DNA from: Clostridia bacterium
GTDB taxonomy: Bacteria; Bacillota_A; Clostridia; Oscillospirales; CAG-272
DNA length: 64,000 bases
Direction of reading: 5' to 3'
Assembly: GCA_017462125.1 (NCBI GenBank)
Contig: JAFTRQ010000074.1
Location: 24,969-88,968, forward strand
In this document: in pieces, positions 17,568 to 27,007 of the stretch
Layout: each line of letters begins with the position of its first letter
How positions within the stretch are numbered: position 1 is the stretch's first letter
Translations under genes and position numbers: made by a program
Notes under the pieces: model-generated
The model's input: the letters and a program-made list of their open reading frames with translations, nothing else
Databases searched by the model: none
What the model was told of the DNA's origin: nothing

Positions 17568-17596
17568 TTGCTACATCGCGAACAATGTAGTATAAT
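17568..17596 (+). promoter_or_regulatory. LysR gene promoter with internal inverted repeat
   Basis: TTGCTA (17568-17573), 17-base spacer, TATAAT (17591-17596). Between the boxes lies CTACAT-N8-ATGTAG (17571-17590), a perfect inverted repeat that contains a T-N11-A pattern (17572 to 17584), the classical LysR box. This fits autoregulation plus control of the divergent gene. Confidence 0.7.
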
Positions 17597-17626
17597 AAAG
17601 CAAAGTGACGAATTGGAGGCAAAATA

Positions 17627-18472
17627 ATGGAGCTTTTACAGTTAAAATACTTTTTAGACAGTGCAGAAAGCGGAAGCTTTTCCGAAACGGCGAAAAAACA
17701 CATGGTACCAACCACCTCGGTGTCGGCGGCTGTAAAAAGATTGGAAAATGAGCTTGGTTTCCGTCTTTTTGACCGAAGTGCCAACAAAATAACGCTAAAC
17801 AAGCACGGAAAGCGGCTGAAGGATGCCCTTCAAACCGCGTTTTTCGAGATCGATGCAGCCATCGCCGACATCAGTACTGCTGAGGACGACAGAGAGATCA
17901 ATCTGCTGGTTCGGGCGGTGCGAAGCGACATCAGCGACTGCATAATCGAATACAACCGCCGCCACACAGGGGTAAAATTCAACGCGGTCTTTGATTTTAA
18001 CGAGCGTGATTTTGAAAAATACGACGTCATCATCGATGAAAAATCCAATTCCTACACGGGATATTCGGGATTTTGCCTTGTGGATATGCAGATCAGAATG
18101 AAAGCGGCGAGGGGTTACTTCGATCTTCCGAAAAAGCTGAAGCTCGCTGACCTGCAAAGCTATCCCTTTATCTCCTGGGGTGAGAGCAGTAATATGCACA
18201 AGATTCTGATGAATGCCTGCGCATCTGCGGGCTTTAGCCCGAGGATCGCGGTACAGCTCAACGACAAGGAGTGCTATGACAAGATGCTCCGCGCGGGAGT
18301 TGGCATCGGTCTCGGCCGCGAAAACCCCGACGAAGAGCTCCCCGCCTTGCAGTATATCGACGTTGCCGACTTCGACGAGCGGTATTCTGTCTTTTGCTAC
18401 TATAATCCCAAGACATGCTTTGGCAACGTCAAGGGCTTTGTGGATTATTTAAGGTCTGTCGTAAAAACGTGA
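17627..18472 (+). CDS. LysR family transcriptional regulator
   Basis: 281 residues. The N-terminal winged helix-turn-helix is standard (GSFSETAKKHMVPTTSVSAA and VKRLENELGFRLFDRS, residues ~17-55). The remaining ~190 residues form a periplasmic-binding-protein-like effector domain. GGAGG lies eight bases before the ATG. The gene is transcribed away from the ornithine cyclodeaminase-like gene, with 136 bases between them holding both promoters and a LysR-type box. It most likely regulates that neighbour in response to a small amino-acid-like ligand. A weak hairpin (18485-18517) follows the stop. Confidence 0.94.
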   Translation: MELLQLKYFLDSAESGSFSETAKKHMVPTTSVSAAVKRLENELGFRLFDRSANKITLNKHGKRLKDALQTAFFEIDAAIADISTAEDDREINLLVRAVRSDISDCIIEYNRRHTGVKFNAVFDFNERDFEKYDVIIDEKSNSYTGYSGFCLVDMQIRMKAARGYFDLPKKLKLADLQSYPFISWGESSNMHKILMNACASAGFSPRIAVQLNDKECYDKMLRAGVGIGLGRENPDEELPALQYIDVADFDERYSVFCYYNPKTCFGNVKGFVDYLRSVVKT

Positions 18473-18547
18473 ATATAAAAACACACCCTTGCGTGAGTTT
18501 TCTGACCGTGCAAGGGTATTATTATGGATTTAAAAATGCGACTAATA

Positions 18548-19000
18548 CTAAGGATTTCGCAATCCTATTACAACAATATTGCTCTCCTCTATCGGCTTAT
18601 CCGCTCCGATGAAAATATCAAACCCGTGATCAGAATCATACGCATACATAAACGACAATTCCGAATTTTCGATTTTATAAGTCGTCCAAGGAGAGTACAT
18701 TTTATAAAAGCCTTCCGACACTTCAGCGTCATCAAATCCGACTTTCAGAATATAATAGCCTAAATCACCGTTAATTGTGCATTCCCGTTCACCCATATAT
18801 GCCGTTGCGTCAACTCCTACAGTCTCAATTGAATAATTACGGAATTCTGTACAGGTGATATAAACCTTATCAAAGCTTCCTCCGATTTGATTCAAGCCAT
18901 AAAAGTAAGGTTGTATGGCAAGAGCCAACAGACCTGTCATAGCTATGCAAATAACCGTTGCCGCGATAATTATTCCAATAATGATCTTTCGTTTCGTCAT
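18548..19000 (-). CDS. Small membrane-anchored protein of unknown function
   Basis: 150 residues. A basic start (MTKRK) leads into one transmembrane helix (~6-30), followed by an extracytoplasmic domain of ~120 residues. The domain ends with IVVIGLRNP, and its pattern of alternating Tyr, Asp and Gly residues suggests beta structure. I recognise no family. It lies 55 bases downstream of a small lipoprotein gene in the same direction and probably shares its promoter at 19475-19503. Two exported small proteins in tandem suggest a cell-envelope role, but nothing in the sequence says which. Confidence 0.72.
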   Translation of the reverse strand: MTKRKIIIGIIIAATVICIAMTGLLALAIQPYFYGLNQIGGSFDKVYITCTEFRNYSIETVGVDATAYMGERECTINGDLGYYILKVGFDDAEVSEGFYKMYSPWTTYKIENSELSFMYAYDSDHGFDIFIGADKPIEESNIVVIGLRNP

Positions 19001-19055
19001 AATTCTCTCTATCTACTTTATAGCACCGAAGCACCTCGTCGTAGTCGAACATATG

Positions 19056-19433
19056 TCACGGCTTTGCGTCGTATGGCGGCATTGCCTCGCCCGTGCTCTT
19101 ATCTACCCAGACCTCGTCTATGGTGGAATAATGCGAGCTGTCGCCGATCACGACGAGATGCTTCATAACGAAGACGTAGACGGTATCGGGTGCGTTTTTG
19201 TTGACCGCCTCAGCTATCAAGTATCCGTTTTTCTCAACGTCGTGATCCTTCCAATATTCCTTCGCGATTTCAAGTGCTTCCTCGGCAGTGATCTCGTTTT
19301 TTTCTGTATTCTCAGTGCTTTGCTCGTTGCTGCCCGCATCGTTATTTTCGTTATTTTTTGAATGATCGCAGGAGACCATCGCGGTCGTGAGCGTGCAGGC
19401 GCAAAGCAGAGCGATAAGTATTTTTTTCAGCAT
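19056..19433 (-). CDS. Small lipoprotein of unknown function
   Basis: 125 residues. The signal peptide MLKKILIALLCACTLTTAMVSC has its lipobox at AMVSC (lipidated Cys22). An Asn/Glu/Ser-rich spacer follows, then a small domain of ~75 residues (EALEIAKEYWKDHDVE, VFVMKHLVVIGDSS, IDEVWVDKSTGEAMP). The WVDKSTGE ending resembles the end of PepSY-like small domains, where a strand precedes 'DATTGE'-type turns, but this is only a resemblance. It has its own promoter (19475-19503) and is followed by the membrane-anchored protein gene. Confidence 0.8.
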   Translation of the reverse strand: MLKKILIALLCACTLTTAMVSCDHSKNNENNDAGSNEQSTENTEKNEITAEEALEIAKEYWKDHDVEKNGYLIAEAVNKNAPDTVYVFVMKHLVVIGDSSHYSTIDEVWVDKSTGEAMPPYDAKP

Positions 19434-19474
19434 TTTTAGTGTCCCTCCTCATATTTTTCATTCTAACAAGTTTA

Positions 19475-19503
19475 ATGATAACATACCGAAAAATCGAAGT
19501 CAA
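19475..19503 (-). promoter_or_regulatory. Promoter of the small lipoprotein gene
   Basis: On the minus strand: TTGACT (19498-19503), 17-base spacer, TATCAT (19475-19480). The rest of the 19434-19731 gap holds no gene. It contains a G-rich pyrimidine-poor stretch and two copies of AAATCCGATT (near 19564 and 19708). Confidence 0.6.
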
Positions 19504-19663
19504 TAAGGTGGTGAAAAGTTTTTTTATTTGGCACTTTTTTCGCTTTCGGTGGGGGATTTTTCTAAATCCGATTTTTTCGGTGGTGGAACATGGTCGATTT
19601 CAGGGGTATTTTGAGAATCAAGTGGGGATGGAGAGAAAAAGTGCGAAAACTCTCGCATTTTTA

Positions 19664-19692
19664 TTGACAATTTTTCTATGAAATGGTATAAT
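19664..19692 (+). promoter_or_regulatory. Consensus promoter of glnA with upstream inverted repeat
   Basis: Full consensus TTGACA (19664-19669), 17-base spacer, TATAAT (19687-19692), plus extended TG. Seven bases upstream lies TGCGA-N6-TCGCA (19642-19657), a possible operator. It does not match the TGTNA-N7-TNACA pattern of GlnR. Confidence 0.85.
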
Positions 19693-19731
19693 AATAGCAT
19701 AAATCTAAAAAATCCGATTGGAGAGATGATT

Positions 19732-21156
19732 ATGGCAAAAACCGTCAGAGATATTATAAATCTCATCAAAGAAAACGATATTAAGATGGTCGACTTCAAG
19801 ATGGTCGATATTAACGGTCAGTACCGTCACGTTACCATCCCTGCGGAGAATTTTTCCGAGGAGACGATGAAGAGCGGCATTGGCTTTGACGCCTCCAACT
19901 ACGGCTACGCGGTGGTTGAGAAGAGCGACATGGTATTCATCCCCGACCCCGATACTGCGGTGATCGATCCTTTCTGCTCGATTCCCACGCTTTCTATGAC
20001 GGGTAACGCTATGATCATCGACAACCCCGAAAACCGTCCCCTGCCCCAATATCCCCGAAACATCATCAAAGCGGCGGTTGAGGCAATGAAATCTCGCGGT
20101 GTTGCCGACACGATGCTCATTCTCCCCGAGTTTGAGTTCTATCTTTTCGACGAGGTCAATTGGAGCGTTGAGCCCAACTGCATCTTTTCTCAGGTTGACG
20201 CGCAGCAGTCCTATTGGAACAGCGCCACAGAGGGCAAGGGTGTGATCGTGCCCAAGCAGAAGAATTATCATATCGCAAAGCCCTTTGACGTCTCCTTTGA
20301 GTGCAGAAGCGAAATGTGCATGCATATGAAGGACGCGGGCATTGAGATCAACTATCACCACCCCGAGGTTGCCGCTTCGGGTCAGTTTGAGATCGAGCCT
20401 CAGCTTGGCGAGGTGGTTCATATGGCGGATGCTACGATGATGATCAAATACATCATCCACAACACCGCGCTGAAGTACGGTAAGACCGCAACCTTTATGC
20501 CCAAGCCGATCTACGGCGAGGCAGGCAGCGGTATGCACGTGCATATGCTTCTCCTCAAGGACGGCGTGCCCGTCTTCTCCGACGACAACGGCTACGCTCA
20601 CCTTTCCGAGACCGCGCACTACTTTATGGGCGGACTTCTGAAGCACATCGCTTCCCTCTGCGCGCTGACCAATCCCTCTACCAACTCCTTCAAGCGTCTG
20701 GTTCCCGGCTTTGAGGCTCCCGTTACCGTGGGCTATGCAACGAGCAACAGAAGCGCGGTCATCAGAATTCCCGCTTACGCAAAAAGCCCCGACAAGCGCC
20801 GCTTTGAGCTCCGCAATCCCGACGCAACCTGCAACCCCTATTTCTGCTACGCGGCAATTCTTATGGCAGGTCTTGACGGAATCAAGAACAAGATCGATCC
20901 CCACGCCGAGGGCTGGGGTCCCTACGACTTCAATCTCTTCCACCTTCCCGAGGAGGAAAAGGCAAAGCTGAAGGGTCTGCCCACAAGCCTCCCCGAGGCC
21001 CTTGACGCTCTTGAAGCCGACAACGACTACCTCACCGCCGACGGTGTATTCCCCAAGGAGCTTCTCGCAAACTTTATCAAGACCAAGAGAGCCGAGTGCG
21101 CGGAAATGAGCAAGATCCCCCACCCCGCAGAGTTTGATAAGTATTATAATCTTTGA
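19732..21156 (+). CDS. glnA: Glutamine synthetase, type I
   Basis: 474 residues. It makes glutamine from glutamate, ammonia and ATP, the main route of ammonia assimilation. The N-terminal beta-grasp domain is followed by the catalytic domain. The metal and substrate motifs are visible: EFEFYLFD (~135), GSGMHVHMLLLKD (~265, ammonium/glutamate site), the ATP-loop region NPSTNSFKRLVPGFEAP (~310-326) and NRSAVIRIP (~335). The length fits the Gram-positive GSI-alpha class, which is feedback-regulated and not adenylylated. The ATG at 19732 (GGAGAG upstream) is used because the promoter lies at 19664-19692, which excludes more upstream starts. It is flanked by its own promoter and a strong terminator, so it is monocistronic. 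Confidence 0.96.
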   Translation: MAKTVRDIINLIKENDIKMVDFKMVDINGQYRHVTIPAENFSEETMKSGIGFDASNYGYAVVEKSDMVFIPDPDTAVIDPFCSIPTLSMTGNAMIIDNPENRPLPQYPRNIIKAAVEAMKSRGVADTMLILPEFEFYLFDEVNWSVEPNCIFSQVDAQQSYWNSATEGKGVIVPKQKNYHIAKPFDVSFECRSEMCMHMKDAGIEINYHHPEVAASGQFEIEPQLGEVVHMADATMMIKYIIHNTALKYGKTATFMPKPIYGEAGSGMHVHMLLLKDGVPVFSDDNGYAHLSETAHYFMGGLLKHIASLCALTNPSTNSFKRLVPGFEAPVTVGYATSNRSAVIRIPAYAKSPDKRRFELRNPDATCNPYFCYAAILMAGLDGIKNKIDPHAEGWGPYDFNLFHLPEEEKAKLKGLPTSLPEALDALEADNDYLTADGVFPKELLANFIKTKRAECAEMSKIPHPAEFDKYYNL

Positions 21157-21169
21157 TATGCACAAACTG

Positions 21170-21207
21170 AAAAGGACAGAGAACGTGAAATTCTCTGTCC
21201 TTTTTTG
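21170..21207 (+). terminator. glnA terminator
   Basis: 14-bp stem AAAAGGACAGAGAA (21170-21183) with TTCTCTGTCCTTTT (21191-21204), 7-base loop, T run. Confidence 0.92.
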
Positions 21208-21317
21208 ACAAGGGGTACGCATTAAAAGCGGGATACTGATCTGATCATCTTTTTTCAAGTTTTTTCTTGCCAAATCCAACAACAGGCAAAAAGCGCGGCG
21301 GAAATGGCTGTGGCAAT

Positions 21318-22097
21318 TCACATAATCACAATTCTTCTGTTTAACGTCATAGGGCTGATCAGATGAAACAAGGCGGCAACAAAGGGTATCAAAAGAAGTG
21401 TCAGGAGCAGATAAAGAACGATTCGCAAAGGCTGACCGAAGCGCTTTCTTGTCAGCAGCGGGATCTGAACTGCAAGCTCCAACAAAACCCACATATTCAC
21501 CTGCAAAACAACCAAGGGCCAGATAAAGCTGTAATGATACTCCAAAAGTCGATAGCTGTAAACCAACAAATAATATCCGACAAACAAAGAAGCGCAAACG
21601 ACTTCTATGATCAAAGCGTATATTAACGAACGAAGGCAGAGCTTTCGCAGACTCTTTTTGTCGGTAGCAAGCTCTGCAGGCTTATAAAAGAGCATCCAAA
21701 GCGGAGAAAGTATCATCGGCAGAAGCGTAAGCATCTCATAAACGGGAATGAAGCGACTGCTGACCTGCTCTCCCAAATAACAAAGCAACACCAATGCGAT
21801 ACCGATCAGAATGCACACAGTACCGGCAAACAGTCCCGTTTTTTTCTTTTTTTCCGACTTTACATCAACCTCATTGATCAGTACATCCACAGGTGCATCA
21901 CCATCCGTGGAAACGATACTTTCCACCGAAACCTCAAAAAGCTCCGCTAACGCGATCAGATTGTAGGTGTCCGGCATTGCGCTATCGGTCTCCCATTTTG
22001 ACACCGCCTGCCTGCTGACACCCATTCGTATTGCTACGTATTCCTGTGATAAAGACCGTGCAGTTCTTAGTTCTTTGATTCGCTGACCTATGGTCAT
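21318..22097 (-). CDS. XRE family regulator with C-terminal membrane domain
   Basis: 259 residues. The N-terminal ~65 residues are a classic XRE helix-turn-helix (TIGQRIKELRTARSLSQEYV, MGVSRQAVSKWET, then VSVESIVS). A charged linker follows (KSEKKKKTG) and about five or six hydrophobic helices. This soluble-HTH plus membrane-tail architecture is common in Clostridia, where such proteins may sense membrane or signal-peptide cues. GGAGG lies eight bases before the ATG at 22097. Its promoter has a small palindrome on the -10 box, which suggests autoregulation. Targets are unknown. Confidence 0.9.
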   Translation of the reverse strand: MTIGQRIKELRTARSLSQEYVAIRMGVSRQAVSKWETDSAMPDTYNLIALAELFEVSVESIVSTDGDAPVDVLINEVDVKSEKKKKTGLFAGTVCILIGIALVLLCYLGEQVSSRFIPVYEMLTLLPMILSPLWMLFYKPAELATDKKSLRKLCLRSLIYALIIEVVCASLFVGYYLLVYSYRLLEYHYSFIWPLVVLQVNMWVLLELAVQIPLLTRKRFGQPLRIVLYLLLTLLLIPFVAALFHLISPMTLNRRIVIM

Positions 22098-22116
22098 TCT
22101 CATCACCTCCGAATAC

Positions 22117-22145
22117 AGTATACTTCATCCTTCTCCGTTTGTCTA
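22117..22145 (-). promoter_or_regulatory. Promoter of the XRE membrane regulator with overlapping palindrome
   Basis: On the minus strand: TAGACA (22140-22145), 17-base spacer, TATACT (22117-22122). ATAC-A-GTAT (22113-22121) overlies the -10 box and may be an XRE operator. Confidence 0.6.
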
Positions 22146-22183
22146 CCAACTATCGCGCAACTATCGGTTGCGTATGCTGTTTT

Positions 22184-23491
22184 TTAAAGAAAATACGCCC
22201 CGTTTTTCTTCAATTCCACACGAAGCAGGCTTACGTCGAGCTCGGTGACGACAATTGCCCTCTCTGCCGCCATTGCCGCCGCAAGTCCCGCAGCCTCGCC
22301 CGTAGTAAAGCAATTGGGCATTACGCGGATGCTTGCCTGCACCGCTCGCTCGCAGGAGATTGAGCGGCCTGCCACCAAAAGGTTGGAATAGCCTTTTGGA
22401 ATAAGGCATCTGAATGGTATACCATGGCTTTCGCCCGGCTCGTAATAGCACCTTTCCTTATCTGCCTCTTCACCGTGAAGCGTGTGCATCGTCGTGGTGT
22501 GGATATCGATAAAATAACAGTTTCTTGCGATCTCGTCGGGAAAAGTGCGCCTTGCCAAATAGTCATCCACGGTCAAGGAATATTCGCCTACGATGCGTCT
22601 CGTTTCCCTTACGCCGAGATTTGGCGCGGTGGAGACGAGATATGCGTTGCCAAAGGTTTCGGGATCGACCTCTGCCAAGGCATCGCGGAACTGTCTTGCA
22701 ACCCTTCTGCCAAGCATAATGCTCTTGGAAACATCTGCATTGCTTGTATAATCAAGGACAGGCACGTGGCCGGCATTGAACGCCACAACCCCCGGGGCGA
22801 TCTTATCGACGCACAGGTGATCATCGGTTATAAGGGGATATTTATCGCCCAACGCTCTGATCTTATGGATCGGTGAAGCGGGGTTTCCGCCGTAGACGAT
22901 CGGTTGACGGAAGGTCTCATCGTTGACTCCCGAGAGAATAAAACAAAGGGTAGCGGGCTGTGTTTCGCCGTTACGGTCGCCTGTTACAAACTCTGCGCCT
23001 GCAAATGCCGCCACGTCTGCATCACCCGTACAATCGACGAACGCCTTCGCCCGGTAACGGCAAAGGCCGTTTTTATTCGCTCCCAAAATAGATTTTACTA
23101 CTCCCCGTTCGCTGTCTGCGCCACAGATAACGGTTCCGAAGCAGATATCAGCTCCGCTATCGGTCACCATTTTATCAAGAATCATCTTGAAATCTTCGGG
23201 AGAGATCGGCAACCAGCCAAGGTCGTCCTCATCAACTCCAAAGGTGGCCTTGTTGCTCGCTCTTACGATCTCCTCGGCAATTCCGCAGGAAATCCGACGA
23301 ATTCCGTCGTCAAAGGGGGCAAAGCTAGTTACAAGTCCGCTTGTCGCCATACCACCGAGGGAATAGGTTGATTCTATAAGCAAGGTCTTAGCCCCTCTGC
23401 GAGCCGAAGCTACCGCCGCCGAGACACCCGAAGGGCCGCCGCCGATAACTATAACATCATACTCTCTGTTTTCTTTGATAAAGATACTCAT
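22184..23491 (-). CDS. FAD-dependent oxidoreductase (FAD_oxidored family)
   Basis: 435 residues. The N-terminal dinucleotide-binding motif is VIVIGGGPSGVSAAVASARRG with the acidic ribose ligand in LLIES (~30-35), followed by LGGMATSGLV (~45). FVDCTGDADVAAFAG (~160) and the C-terminal NLLVAGRSISCERAVQ and GEAAGLAAAMA segments are typical of the FAD_oxidored family related to fumarate reductase/succinate dehydrogenase flavoproteins. The substrate is unknown. It is the last gene of the AraC-glpK-hydrolase run with a 71-base gap, so it may act on glycerol-derived or lipid-derived compounds (inference). The start is uncertain between ATG 23491 and a GTG at 23503. Confidence 0.88.
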   Translation of the reverse strand: MSIFIKENREYDVIVIGGGPSGVSAAVASARRGAKTLLIESTYSLGGMATSGLVTSFAPFDDGIRRISCGIAEEIVRASNKATFGVDEDDLGWLPISPEDFKMILDKMVTDSGADICFGTVICGADSERGVVKSILGANKNGLCRYRAKAFVDCTGDADVAAFAGAEFVTGDRNGETQPATLCFILSGVNDETFRQPIVYGGNPASPIHKIRALGDKYPLITDDHLCVDKIAPGVVAFNAGHVPVLDYTSNADVSKSIMLGRRVARQFRDALAEVDPETFGNAYLVSTAPNLGVRETRRIVGEYSLTVDDYLARRTFPDEIARNCYFIDIHTTTMHTLHGEEADKERCYYEPGESHGIPFRCLIPKGYSNLLVAGRSISCERAVQASIRVMPNCFTTGEAAGLAAAMAAERAIVVTELDVSLLRVELKKNGAYFL

Positions 23492-23562
23492 TTCAGTTCT
23501 CACGTTAATTATATTTTGGAAATGTCAGCAATCCGTATCTTCCTGCGGGAACAAAGACTCGG

Positions 23563-24501
23563 TCAGTGACAAAAACAAAATCTGACTATCTCTTCTTTCA
23601 CGTCAGAATAGGTAAAGTCATTCAGAATTTCGTGTCTCGCGCCCTTGTACAGGACACATTTAACATTGACGTTTTGCTTTTTCAGCTTACTTTCCACCTG
23701 CAAAACACCCTTGCCGTAATTGCCCACAGGATCATCCTCTCCCGAAACCAGAAGCACGGGAAGCTCCTTGGGCAGGTTTTTAAACCACGCGGCACGGTTG
23801 GAATTTTTCAAAAGGCGCATCAAATCTCCCATAGCGCTGACGGTGAATTTGAAGGTGCAAAATTTATCCGCAGCATACTTTTTTCGGTTTTCTGTATCTG
23901 TTGTCAGCCAAGGATTGGGGGCTATGGAAAGCTCCTTCTCAAAGCGTTTGTTGTAGCCGCCAAAGGCAAGCTTATCCACAAACGAGGATATATGCTTATC
24001 TCCTCGGATAGACTTGATCAAGCTGATAATGGCAAGGCCTGCGCCTGCCGCGGGATTGGCGCCGCCCGTACCCATCACGATCAATCTGTCGGGCTTGACG
24101 TATTTTTCTGCCGCCAGACGGACGACAAAGGAGCCCATGCTGTGACCCATCAGGCAATAGACGTTTCTATTCCCTTCTTTTTGAGGAAATTCCGCAAAAA
24201 CAGCATCGGAAAACGCCTTGACGTCACGGCAAAGCAGATCCCAACCGTTCTTTTTGGCGATATAACCAAGCTCGCTGTCATCCTTCGCGGTCTTACCGTG
24301 ACCGAGGTGATCATATCCAAAGCAAAGATAGCCCTCCTCTGCCATATCTCGCATAAATCGGTCATACCTTTCGATATGCTCGGTCATTCCGTGAACCACT
24401 TGAAAATATCCTTTTATTTCTTCCGAGGGAAGATATATTGCTCCGCTCAACGTATGTATTCCGTCACTTGACGGGCAGGTAAATTCTCTTTTTTCGATCA
24501 T
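23563..24501 (-). CDS. Alpha/beta hydrolase, monoacylglycerol lipase-like
   Basis: 312 residues of the serine aminopeptidase-type hydrolase family (Hydrolase_4) that includes monoacylglycerol lipases and lysophospholipases. The oxyanion region is VVHGMTEHIERYD (~35-45), and the nucleophile elbow is GHSMG (Ser ~122). The acid is in SGEDDPVG (~250) and the histidine in GARHEILND (~285). No signal peptide is present, so it acts in the cytoplasm. Its start is only a few bases from the glpK stop (an alternative ATG at 24510 overlaps it), so the two are co-translated. Release of glycerol from a glyceride followed by GlpK phosphorylation would make sense of this pairing. Confidence 0.9.
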   Translation of the reverse strand: MIEKREFTCPSSDGIHTLSGAIYLPSEEIKGYFQVVHGMTEHIERYDRFMRDMAEEGYLCFGYDHLGHGKTAKDDSELGYIAKKNGWDLLCRDVKAFSDAVFAEFPQKEGNRNVYCLMGHSMGSFVVRLAAEKYVKPDRLIVMGTGGANPAAGAGLAIISLIKSIRGDKHISSFVDKLAFGGYNKRFEKELSIAPNPWLTTDTENRKKYAADKFCTFKFTVSAMGDLMRLLKNSNRAAWFKNLPKELPVLLVSGEDDPVGNYGKGVLQVESKLKKQNVNVKCVLYKGARHEILNDFTYSDVKEEIVRFCFCH

Positions 24502-24506
24502 CTTGA

Positions 24507-26012
24507 TCATTCCTCCTCACTGAATGCTCTGCACGCCTTGACAGCACGCCGCCAGCCGTTCAAAGCCTTCTGTCTTTCGATTTCACCGATCTCGGGGCTG
24601 AATACTTTGGCCGCACCAATCATATTTTTCAGTTCTTCTCTGTCCTTGAAGAATCCCACCGCAAGTCCCGCAAGATATGCCGCGCCTGCCGCGGTCGCTT
24701 CGGCATTAGCCGAGCGACTGACCTGGATTGCGGAGATATCACTCTGCATCTGCATCAGAAGGTCGTTTGCCGACGCGCCCCCGTCCACCTTCAGACTCCT
24801 GATTCCATCTCCGTCGATAGATCTGATATCCTCGTTCATCGCATGGATCACGTCCTCTGTCTGATACGCGATCGATTCAAGGGCGGCACGAATGATATGA
24901 TTCTTACCCGTTCCTGCGGTCAGCCCCACGACGCTTCCGCGTGCGTGCATATCCCAATACGGTGCTCCGAGACCTGCAAATGCGGGAACAAGATAGACCC
25001 CTCCGCTATCGGGAACCTTGCGCGCAAAATATTCGCTGTCACGGGAGTCGTGGATCAGCTTCATTTCATCACGAAGCCAACGGACTACGGCACCTCCGAC
25101 AAACACGCTTCCTTCAAGAGCATATTCGATGGGTCTGCCTGCCTCGCCTGCCGCAACGGTGGTAAGCAGACCGCTGCCGCTCTGTACCGCTCTTTCTCCC
25201 GTATGAGTCAGAAGAAAACAGCCTGTTCCGTACGTGTTTTTCGCTTCTCCCGATTCAAAGCAGCACTGTCCGAAAAGCGCTGCCTGCTGATCGCCTGCGA
25301 TTCCCGCAATGGGGATATCGGCACCCATACACTTGAAATAACCGTATATCTCGCTGCTGCTTCTGATCTCGGGCAGGACCGTGCGCGGTATGTCAAGGAT
25401 CGAAAGCATTTTTTCATCCCACTCACCTGTGTGAATATTGCAAAGCATCGTACGCGAGGCATTCGTTCTGTCGGTGACGAATACTCTGCCTTCGGTCAGC
25501 TTCCAGATCAACCAGGTATCCACCGTACCCACAAGCAGCTCACCCGACATTGCCTTTTCTCTTGCCCCCTCCACGCGATCAAGGATCCATTTGATCTTCG
25601 TACCGCTGAAATAGGGGTCAAGGCGAAGACCCGTGGTATCACGCACGTAGTCGGCATAGCCTTGCTTCTCCAACGTCTCGCAAATATCAGCCGTTCTTCT
25701 GCATTGCCACACAATGGCACGGCAAACGGGTCTGCCCGTCTTCTTATCCCACGCCACTACGGTCTCGCGCTGATTGGTGATACCCACCGCCGCGATCTCC
25801 TCGGGATCGATACCGCTTTTGGCGATACATTCGGTCAAAGCGGCGTATTGATTGGCATAGATCTCCATAGGATCCTGCTCCACCCAGCCTGCCTGCGGGT
25901 AATATTGGGGAAACTCATGCTGTGCCATAGAAACGATCTCGGAATTATGATCAAAAAGGATGGCACGGGCGCTCGTCGTACCTTCATCGAGGGCAAGTAT
26001 GTATTTCTTCAT
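24507..26012 (-). CDS. glpK: Glycerol kinase
   Basis: 501 residues, the usual length for glycerol kinase, which converts glycerol and ATP to glycerol 3-phosphate in the cytoplasm. The FGGY-family N-terminal phosphate loop is [14 protein letters not shown] (5-18). [13 protein letters not shown] (~41), [18 protein letters not shown] (~80), the [10 protein letters not shown] loop (~245) and the TYGTGCF loop (~265) are all conserved. It lies 34 bases after an AraC-type regulator gene and overlaps or abuts the lipase-like gene. No glpF or glpD/glpA is beside it, so uptake and the next oxidation step are elsewhere or are done by the downstream FAD enzyme. Confidence 0.97.
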   Translation of the reverse strand: MKKYILALDEGTTSARAILFDHNSEIVSMAQHEFPQYYPQAGWVEQDPMEIYANQYAALTECIAKSGIDPEEIAAVGITNQRETVVAWDKKTGRPVCRAIVWQCRRTADICETLEKQGYADYVRDTTGLRLDPYFSGTKIKWILDRVEGAREKAMSGELLVGTVDTWLIWKLTEGRVFVTDRTNASRTMLCNIHTGEWDEKMLSILDIPRTVLPEIRSSSEIYGYFKCMGADIPIAGIAGDQQAALFGQCCFESGEAKNTYGTGCFLLTHTGERAVQSGSGLLTTVAAGEAGRPIEYALEGSVFVGGAVVRWLRDEMKLIHDSRDSEYFARKVPDSGGVYLVPAFAGLGAPYWDMHARGSVVGLTAGTGKNHIIRAALESIAYQTEDVIHAMNEDIRSIDGDGIRSLKVDGGASANDLLMQMQSDISAIQVSRSANAEATAAGAAYLAGLAVGFFKDREELKNMIGAAKVFSPEIGEIERQKALNGWRRAVKACRAFSEEE

Positions 26013-26046
26013 CTTACGTTTTCCTCCGAATATATATTTGTTACGT

Positions 26047-26925
26047 TTATTCCCTGTGCTTCAGAATGGAATCGTTGATCAGCATTTTGCGGAACGCTTT
26101 TGGAGAATGACCTACCCGCTTTTTGAAATAGCGCGAGAAGTATTCAGGGCTTTCAAAGCCAAGCTGCTCGGCGATCTCGTGTATGGGCAAGGATTCCTCT
26201 CTCAAAAGGCGCTTTGCCTCGGTCAGCTTCAGCTCGAGATAATAATTCATAACCGAAACACCCTTGACGTGCTTGAATTGCTCGCACAGATAGCTTTTTC
26301 CAAAATGAAATCTTTCGGTCAACATCTTCAGCGTCACGCGGTCATACACATTTTCAGACAGATATGCACAGATCTCCTCCACCAAGCCATTGTTCAGCTT
26401 TATCCCGTTTGACACAGCAGGTGCATTCACGGCTTCATCCCGACAGGCGCGCATCAGAAGGATCAGAAATTCCTCGATATAAAGTCTTGTCAGCCGCTCC
26501 CCGCCTATGGGAGCATCCTCCCGTATCTGCAACGGGAATTTGGAAATATAATAGGTGCTTTTACACTCCTCAATCAGTTTTTTCAAAAGCGGGGTAAGAC
26601 TTTGGGGAACCTTTATAACTGTTTCGTCAAAAAAATCCATATCCGCGGATCGGCAATCGAAAATGACGTTAAAGATCGAGGCGGAGCGCTTACCGTTACA
26701 GATCGTACCGTGGAGCTTCTCGGGTCGGTGAAAAATCACATCACCCTGCTCCAATATTCTATCGTTACCGCAGGTACGGCAATTTACCTCCCCGCCGTCC
26801 ACGTAGACGAATTCCCAGCATTCGTGCCGATCCTCCGGCAGAGCGAAACTCGGAGACAGATCAAAGCAATTGACCGCGACAATTCTGTCGACCGCGATCG
26901 TATTTTGTTGCTGATTTCTTGACAT
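26047..26925 (-). CDS. AraC family regulator with cupin-like sensor domain
   Basis: 292 residues. The N-terminal half is a cupin-like effector domain ([28 protein letters not shown]). The C-terminal ~100 residues hold two helix-turn-helix motifs ([20 protein letters not shown] and [20 protein letters not shown], then [12 protein letters not shown]). AGGAG lies ten bases before the ATG. It heads a likely operon with glpK, the lipase-like gene and the FAD oxidoreductase, and lies back-to-back with a Gfo/Idh/MocA gene. A 16-base near-palindrome (27008-27023) in the shared region could be its site. Expected ligand: a sugar or polyol. Confidence 0.93.
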   Translation of the reverse strand: MSRNQQQNTIAVDRIVAVNCFDLSPSFALPEDRHECWEFVYVDGGEVNCRTCGNDRILEQGDVIFHRPEKLHGTICNGKRSASIFNVIFDCRSADMDFFDETVIKVPQSLTPLLKKLIEECKSTYYISKFPLQIREDAPIGGERLTRLYIEEFLILLMRACRDEAVNAPAVSNGIKLNNGLVEEICAYLSENVYDRVTLKMLTERFHFGKSYLCEQFKHVKGVSVMNYYLELKLTEAKRLLREESLPIHEIAEQLGFESPEYFSRYFKKRVGHSPKAFRKMLINDSILKHRE

Positions 26926-27007
26926 AAAAAACTCTCCTTTTTCGCTTTTGCGGAATATTGTTCAACTTTTTCGAATGAATATCCATTTCAATTCAAGCCG
27001 CTGTCGT

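Noticed and set aside
18870..19052. A 60-codon minus-strand frame between two small exported protein genes
   Set aside because: It overlaps the start of the membrane-anchored protein in another frame, with no ribosome site or recognisable features.
19705..21597. A 630-codon minus-strand open frame across glnA
   Set aside because: It overlaps glnA and its terminator; no protein-like features.
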